Source: JBOHHM01 sp050725495 (GTDB lineage Bacteria > Pseudomonadota > Gammaproteobacteria > Burkholderiales > Burkholderiaceae_C). Taken from it: DNA of 43,880 nucleotides. A program made the position numbers and the translations under genes. The notes beneath the pieces were generated by a model that saw nothing but the letters and a program-made list of their open reading frames with translations, was not told the DNA's origin and did no database searches. Shown piece by piece: positions 40,636-43,880 of the stretch. Location of the stretch: contig JBOHHM010000020.1 in NCBI GenBank assembly GCA_050725495.1, positions 1 to 43,880 on the forward strand. Direction: 5' to 3'. Every line of letters starts with the position of its first letter. Position 1 is the first letter of the stretch.

Positions 40636-41084
40636 GCCCCCAGGCCCAGCACCTGGCGCGCGGCCAGCCGCGGGAAGCGGTTGATGCGCTCGCCCTGGTT
40701 GTGGCGGGCGATGATTCGGTGTGCCCAGTCATGGCGGCCGGGCGCGGGGCCGGCCGCGGCCGCACGCACCGGCGCCAGCTTGGCCAGCTCGGCCGCCACG
40801 CGGGCCGGATCGGCCTTGGGCTCGGACAGGCGCGGCAGCTCGGGTGCCGGGGCCCGGCGGCAGATGGCGCGGAACTCCTGCGCCGTGGGCGGCTTGCTGT
40901 CTGGCAGATTGGCCAAGGCCCAGGCAATCGCCTCGGGGTGCTCCATGTAGCCGCCGAGCGTCTCGGCCCAGTCGGTCTTCACGTCGGCCATCGGCACGCC
41001 TTCCCAGCGCGCCAAGAAGTCGCGGCCATAGGCGACGGTCAGCTTCTGAAAAATGCGCTCGACCCAGTTGATCGGCAGGCTCAT
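40632..41084 (-). CDS. Replication-associated phage protein
   Basis: This 150-residue protein begins MSLPINWVERIFQKLTVAYG, then FLARWEGVPMADVKTDWAET and KPPTAQEFRAICRRAP. Proteins of this pattern sit after DUF1376 replication genes and may help load the helicase, like lambda P, but I cannot show that. It starts ATGA in the DUF1376 stop and ends ATGA into the broken small gene. Confidence 0.65.
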   Translation of the reverse strand: MSLPINWVERIFQKLTVAYGRDFLARWEGVPMADVKTDWAETLGGYMEHPEAIAWALANLPDSKPPTAQEFRAICRRAPAPELPRLSEPKADPARVAAELAKLAPVRAAAAGPAPGRHDWAHRIIARHNQGERINRFPRLAARQVLGLGA

Positions 41085-42031
41085 GGTGCGGTCTCCAGCA
41101 TGGTGGTGGTGGGCGTGATGTCGATCACGTCGCGGGTCGTTGCAACGGGCGCGCGCTTTCCGGTGGCCTCTTCGTAGCGTTGGCGCATGCTCCGTTGGTA
41201 CGGCGTTTCAACGGTCGTTGACGCTCCGTTGAACGGGCGTTGAACGGGCGTTGAACGGGCGTTGCGCAGCCAATTGCGCCAGGTTGCTTGCCAGTCGAGC
41301 TTGCAGCCATCGCGGCCCGGCTTGGCCCGCCAGTGGTCGCGGAACTTGGCCAGCTCCACGGCCACATCCACGCCCGGCGCGGCCTGCGCAGCGCTGTCGG
41401 GGTCGGGCTGCCAGTCTTCCGGCAGGCGCGTTCCGCGCAGTGGCTTGGCTGTTTTCGCTGGAGACGGCTGTTCGGCGGCTTCGGGGTTCTCCTGCTTTTC
41501 CTGATCTGTTGCAGAAAAACCACCACTTGCGTTTTCTTTGCCAACACCGTCAGGTGTTGGTTTCTTTGTTTGGTTCTGGTTCTGGTTCTGGTTGGTTGAA
41601 CGGAAATCCAACGGGCGTTCAACGGTCGTTGGATTTCCGTTCAACACAAAGTCAACGGTCGTTGAATCTTGCTGCTGTGAAGTCGCGGCACCCGAAACCC
41701 GCCCCGTCGAGCGACGTTCAGCGCTGGCCTTCCCTGCGCGTGAAGCCTGCTCCAACTGGGACCGATAACGTGCAATCTCCGCATCGCACCTGGCGTTGTG
41801 CCAGCCATCCTCATCCAGCCTGAAGAACTCGTGCAGCACGATATCCAGTGCCTCCCGCTCTTCATCGGACCTTGCCAGCACCAGCCGCGCCACCTTGTCG
41901 AACTCCGTGGGCAGCGGCGCTTCTCGGTCGTAGTACAGATCGATGCAGTCGCTGTAGAGCGACCGCTCCACGCGCGTCAGGTGACGCGTGGCGTTGTTGA
42001 AGTCGCCGATGTGGCGCGGGTAGTGGTTCAA
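41081..42031 (-). CDS. DUF1376 (YdaU-like) replication protein
   Basis: This 316-residue protein has the DUF1376 domain at residues about 1-90: MNHYPRHIGDFNNATRHLTR, LYSDCIDLYYDREAPLPTEF. A long variable linker contains NQNQNQNQ, then a C-terminal domain with WRAKPGRDGCKLDWQATWRN, typical of phage replication initiators of the lambda O / YdaU type. The linker and C-terminal coding DNA hold several CGTTGA repeats and inverted repeats (41,204-41,264; 41,541-41,664), so the origin may lie inside the gene, as in lambda O. It is coupled by ATGA on both sides. Confidence 0.82.
   Translation of the reverse strand: MNHYPRHIGDFNNATRHLTRVERSLYSDCIDLYYDREAPLPTEFDKVARLVLARSDEEREALDIVLHEFFRLDEDGWHNARCDAEIARYRSQLEQASRAGKASAERRSTGRVSGAATSQQQDSTTVDFVLNGNPTTVERPLDFRSTNQNQNQNQTKKPTPDGVGKENASGGFSATDQEKQENPEAAEQPSPAKTAKPLRGTRLPEDWQPDPDSAAQAAPGVDVAVELAKFRDHWRAKPGRDGCKLDWQATWRNWLRNARSTPVQRPFNGASTTVETPYQRSMRQRYEEATGKRAPVATTRDVIDITPTTTMLETAP
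41209..41264. repeat. Iteron-like tandem repeats in the replication gene
   Basis: CAACGGTCGTTG (41209-41220) is followed by three 11-bp units GGGCGTTGAAC, GGGCGTTGAAC, GGGCGTTGCGC (41235-41267), preceded by TCCGTTGAAC (41225-41234). Since 11 is not a multiple of 3, each unit is read in a different frame, so the repetition serves DNA, not protein. It is a candidate set of initiator-binding sites. Confidence 0.6.
41541..41664. other. Candidate replication origin: AT-rich segment with inverted repeats
   Basis: In order: CCAACACC-GTCA-GGTGTTGG (41541-41560); an AT-richer stretch with a TTCTGG microsatellite; a perfect 19-bp inverted repeat (arms 41595-41613 and 41627-41645, GTTGAACGGAAATCCAACG and its complement); and two exact copies of CAACGGTCGTTG (41620-41631, 41653-41664). 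With the array at 41209 this resembles a lambda-like origin embedded in the initiator gene. Confidence 0.55.
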
Positions 42032-42354
42032 CGGAACAGCCCCGCCTGGTGCGCCGGCACGATCACCGGCCTGATCTGGATCCGGCTGCGCGAGCAGGGC
42101 CGCCGCTCGTCGAGGCGGGCAAGATATCCGGCTCCGATCAGCTCCGAGACGCGGCCGCTGATGTTGCCCTCGTCGATGCGCTTGCTGTACAGGCGCTCGT
42201 AGGCGTCGCGGATCTCCAGCAGGCTCATATTCGGCGCGCCATTGCGCTGGGCCCCAAGCACGATATCGAACAGGGCCTGCTTGAGCGGCGACAGCTTGAC
42301 GCGCTTATGCGCCGGCGTGCTCGTCACGGTGGCGTCGGTCAGCGCCGTGCTCAT
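42028..42354 (-). CDS. Winged-helix-like phage protein
   Basis: This 108-residue protein contains LSPLKQALFDIVLGAQRNGA, LLEIRDAYERLYSKRIDEGN and GRVSELIGAGYLARLDERR, the layout of a winged-helix domain (helix, helix, recognition helix NISGRVSELI, then a wing). Between the CII-like gene and the initiator it may regulate early genes or take part in origin function. ATGA overlaps at both ends. Confidence 0.7.
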   Translation of the reverse strand: MSTALTDATVTSTPAHKRVKLSPLKQALFDIVLGAQRNGAPNMSLLEIRDAYERLYSKRIDEGNISGRVSELIGAGYLARLDERRPCSRSRIQIRPVIVPAHQAGLFR

Positions 42355-42761
42355 GCCGCCACCTTCAACACCCGCTCGGCCTGCGGCTGCAGCGGCTGCA
42401 ACTGCTGCAGCCGCGCCGCCATGGCCGCCATCTGCTTGGTGGCCTCGACGAATTGGCGCTGCAGCTCGGCCACCTCGTCGCGCGGCTCCACCGGAATAGG
42501 CGGCGCATAACCCAGCGCGTGGGCCATATAGGCCATGCCAGCATGGCAGCCGACTTCACGCGCCAGACGGCAGATCAGCAGCATCTGCTCGGGCTTGAGG
42601 TGCTCGGCGCGGCCCTCCTGCAGGCAGTTAAGCAGGTGGCGCTGGGCTGCGTCGACCAGCTTTTCCGGAAACAGCTTGTGGCCCACCAGCTTGGAGCCAC
42701 CGGCCGCCTTCACGCACTCGATCAGCGCGTCGTTCAGGCTCTCGGGCATCAGTTCAGTCAT
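42351..42761 (-). CDS. CII-like phage regulator (Phage_CP76 type)
   Basis: This 136-residue protein has the CP76/CII-family core: MPESLNDALIECVKAAGGSK, LVGHKLFPEK, AEHLKPEQMLLICRLAREVG and MAYMAHALGY. The C-terminus is a Gln-rich coiled coil. Members act as early regulators at the lysis-lysogeny decision. The start is ATG 42761, preceded by GTAAGGGG and overlapping the stop of a 47-codon frame. Confidence 0.82.
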   Translation of the reverse strand: MTELMPESLNDALIECVKAAGGSKLVGHKLFPEKLVDAAQRHLLNCLQEGRAEHLKPEQMLLICRLAREVGCHAGMAYMAHALGYAPPIPVEPRDEVAELQRQFVEATKQMAAMAARLQQLQPLQPQAERVLKVAA

Positions 42762-42901
42762 TGTTCCAACCCCTTACGAAAATTTCGGACCCGTTCGGAA
42801 GGACCGCATGCGGGCAAAAAAAAGACACTGGCCGCATGCAAAGAAGAAAAAACCCCGCCGGCCGCACCCACGCCTTTCGAGCGCTGAGGAGACGTAGTCA
42901 T
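42758..42901 (-). CDS. Possible Ash/Icd-like small protein overlapping the CII-like start
   Basis: The frame from ATG 42901 (MTTSPQRSKGVGAAGGVFSS) continues LHAASVFFLPACGPSERVRN and FRKGLEQ, ending TGA inside the CII-like ATG. The FF-P-CGP-RVRN pattern recalls phage Ash/Icd-type frames. No good ribosome site is seen. The end sits in the presumed operator region, so overlap of signal and coding is likely. Confidence 0.4.
   Translation of the reverse strand: MTTSPQRSKGVGAAGGVFSSLHAASVFFLPACGPSERVRNFRKGLEQ
42770..42842. promoter_or_regulatory. Operator-like repeats ahead of the early operon
   Basis: TTCGGA occurs twice one helical turn apart (about 42784-42799), and CCGCATGC occurs at about 42806 and 42832 with a run of eight A between. 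The repeats lie just upstream of the CII-like start on the minus strand, the natural place for an early promoter and its operators. Confidence 0.4.
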
Positions 42902-42998
42902 TCGGGCGCGGCCACCGCTGCGAGCGGCCCAATGGCGGGAAAAGCTGCCGGGCTGACTGCGCCCCGGCAACTGCGAAGGCGGGATCCCGCTGCCAATA
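42902..42998. other. Immunity-type divergent region, left part
   Basis: No supportable gene here. It has a hairpin CCGCT-GCG-AGCGG and a perfect 12-bp palindrome GCGGGATCCCGC (42979-42990) that ends 8 bases before the first leader element. No Cro or CI gene could be found. Confidence 0.3.
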
Positions 42999-43043
42999 GA
43001 GAATGGAGATCTCACTCAACCATTCCTTTCAACAGGGGACCCC
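42999..43043 (+). promoter_or_regulatory. First copy of a duplicated 45-nt leader
   Basis: GAGAATGGAGATCTCACTCA, then ACCATT, AACAGGGG and ATG at 43044. The second copy at 43428 has the same spacing to its ATG and differs at few positions. The leader includes the ribosome site (AGGGG). It is preceded by a palindrome (42979-42990). Confidence 0.6.
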
Positions 43044-43394
43044 ATGACAGAATTCACCAGCCAATGGCTGATTCCGACGATCACCAACTTGATCGCCGCG
43101 CTACTCATCTGGCTCATTGGCCAGGCGCTTTCACGAGCGAGGGTCTCCGCGAGCATCGTGAAAGGCGTGGCCAGCAGCGCCACCAGGAAAATGCTGCCCA
43201 CCGTCTTGAGCGCGGCGCAGTACACCTTCGTCTTCTGGTTCTTCATCACACAACTACGCTCGCTCATCGAGCAGCCCGGGCCACCCTCGCGGGCCGACAC
43301 GGCGCTGATCGCCTTCTGGACATGCTGGGCCGTACTGATGTTCGTACGGGTGCTGGCAGGCCGGCCGCTGTCCATCGGCAATGCGTCGGATTGA
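43044..43394 (+). CDS. Small inner-membrane protein, unknown
   Basis: This 116-residue protein begins MTEFTSQWLIPTITNLIAAL. It has about three TM segments (about 8-27, 57-75, 87-107), with basic residues between the first two (SRARVSASIVKGVASSATRK). The family is not recognised. On the plus strand opposite the early operon, it may be expressed in the lysogen; superinfection exclusion is a reasonable guess only. The start is set by AGGGG upstream. Confidence 0.7.
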   Translation: MTEFTSQWLIPTITNLIAALLIWLIGQALSRARVSASIVKGVASSATRKMLPTVLSAAQYTFVFWFFITQLRSLIEQPGPPSRADTALIAFWTCWAVLMFVRVLAGRPLSIGNASD

Positions 43395-43427
43395 TTCACG
43401 GAATAGGGCGAGCGCCCACGGTCAGCG

Positions 43428-43472
43428 GAGAATGGAGTTCTCACACAACCGTTGCCACTGAAAGGGGCGCTC
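43428..43472 (+). promoter_or_regulatory. Second copy of the duplicated 45-nt leader
   Basis: GAGAATGGAGTTCTCACACA, then ACCGTT, GAAAGGGG and ATG at 43473, again 45 bases from the first base of the motif. A GGGCG-AG-CGCCC hairpin (43406-43417) precedes it as a palindrome precedes the first copy. Confidence 0.6.
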
Positions 43473-43847
43473 ATGAAACCGAGCCGCGACAAAACCACGG
43501 CCTTGCTAAAAATTGCTTCCGGCCTCGATGCCGACAGCCTGGAAGACCTCATCAGCCAGCTGGCGTTGCTGCGCTCAGACATGACGCCACCAGTCCCGCA
43601 CAGCCGCCCCGATCCGACGCAGAAACCGGACAAGCACGTGACCATCGAAGACGATCCAGCCATGACCGCCGTGCGCCTCAAGGACGGACGCATCCGGCTG
43701 TGGGCGCGCAACCGCGGAACAGGGTGGATGGCCTACAACATGGCCACCCGCGACGCCTGCGCGTTGCGGGACTACCTGAGCATCCACCTGCCCGAAACCG
43801 GCAAGCCCCCCAGCCTCTTCAGCGACGGCGACGGACAAACGCACTGA
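43473..43847 (+). CDS. Unknown 124-residue soluble protein
   Basis: ATG 43473 (MKPSRDKTTALLKIASGLDA) is preferred over TTG 43452 because AAGGGG precedes it. An N-terminal helical part (SLEDLISQLALLRSD) is followed by a Pro-rich linker and a compact C-terminal part with TAVRLKDGRIRLWARNRGTG and MAYNMATRDACALRDYLSIH. No family recognised. It shares its leader with the membrane protein upstream, so both should be expressed together. Confidence 0.7.
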   Translation: MKPSRDKTTALLKIASGLDADSLEDLISQLALLRSDMTPPVPHSRPDPTQKPDKHVTIEDDPAMTAVRLKDGRIRLWARNRGTGWMAYNMATRDACALRDYLSIHLPETGKPPSLFSDGDGQTH

Positions 43848-43880
43848 TCGAGTCATCACGCCCCCTCCTTCGCGTCGGGG

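Larger units (their letters stand above)
15085..43880. mobile_element. Siphovirus-type prophage, right end outside the window
   Basis: From the tRNA scar to the window end lie about 28.8 kb of phage genes. A lambda-type packaging and head set (Nu1-like, gpA-like terminase, gpW, lambda-type portal) is combined with a long non-contractile tail module: tube, G/GT frameshift chaperone, tape measure, DUF2460, DUF2163, NlpC/P60, tip and fibre. Lysis genes sit at the left end. No integrase or CI-type repressor is seen, so these must lie beyond 43,880. Structural frames are intact and ATGA-coupled, so the element may be functional apart from one broken small gene at 40,420-40,635. Confidence 0.92.

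Noticed and set aside
42774..43019. Open frames of 81-85 codons on the minus strand as a Cro candidate
   Set aside because: They begin with TTG or GTG without ribosome sites and show no HTH pattern; only the 47-codon 3' part has any support.
43044..43880. Integrase or CI repressor at the right edge
   Set aside because: Neither plus-strand protein shows a recombinase or repressor motif; these genes must lie outside the window.

Overview
The window is a GC-rich stretch of a betaproteobacterial chromosome, most likely Burkholderiales and probably Comamonadaceae. The basis is the protein sequences, a short dispersed repeat (TTGCTATT-N-TTTTGATAGC type), and a C-rich/G-rich REP-like element of a kind I recall from that family. 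The assignment is from recognition, not from a search. The window splits at about 15,085 into host chromosome on the left and the larger part of an integrated siphovirus-type prophage on the right.

Host part (1-15,080). It starts inside aceE (minus strand). Divergent from it is a two-component pair, a PAS histidine kinase and a FixJ-type regulator, with overlapping start and stop. Then come folD, interrupted by an in-frame TAG, prlC, and a periplasmic DUF4124/glutaredoxin protein. rpiA and pyrD follow, divergent over 34 bp, then an L-2-hydroxyglutarate oxidase-like FAD enzyme and an acetylpolyamine-amidohydrolase-like HDAC-family enzyme. Last are a degenerate Cache-sensor/Hpt kinase remnant, an N-formylglutamate amidohydrolase-family gene and an SDR. 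These are ordinary metabolic genes, with two signs of decay (folD and the sensor kinase).

Junction. At 15,085-15,132 lies the 3' half (anticodon loop CAC, T arm, acceptor strand, CCA) of a minus-strand tRNA-Val, followed by its terminator, with no 5' half. This is the expected scar of phage integration into a tRNA gene. The complete tRNA, the integrase and the rest of the prophage should lie beyond 43,880.

Prophage (15,085 to beyond 43,880). Next to the att scar, on the plus strand, is a small cargo operon of four short genes driven by a promoter with a palindromic operator in its spacer. Everything else up to 42,901 is on the minus strand, in order of expression: a CII-like regulator, a winged-helix protein, a DUF1376 replication protein carrying iteron-like repeats, a replication-associated protein, small and broken genes, a gpZ-like protein, a PLD-like protein, terminase small and large subunits, a Mor-like activator, gpW, portal, small structural proteins, a prohead protease-capsid fusion, DUF2190, connector genes, tail tube, a G/GT frameshifting tail chaperone, tape measure, DUF2460, DUF2163, NlpC/P60, tail-tip protein, a YadA-head-like fibre, holin-like proteins, an M15 endolysin, and nested Rz/Rz1 spanins. 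Most are coupled by ATGA or TAATG overlaps. Right of 42,999 are two plus-strand genes with near-identical 45-nt leaders.

The most unusual signals are a pair of matching long inverted repeats that precede gpW and the capsid gene, each followed by a hairpin touching the start codon, next to a Mor-like gene; the iteron and inverted-repeat cluster inside the replication gene; the operator-controlled cargo operon beside the att site; and the duplicated leaders at the right edge.
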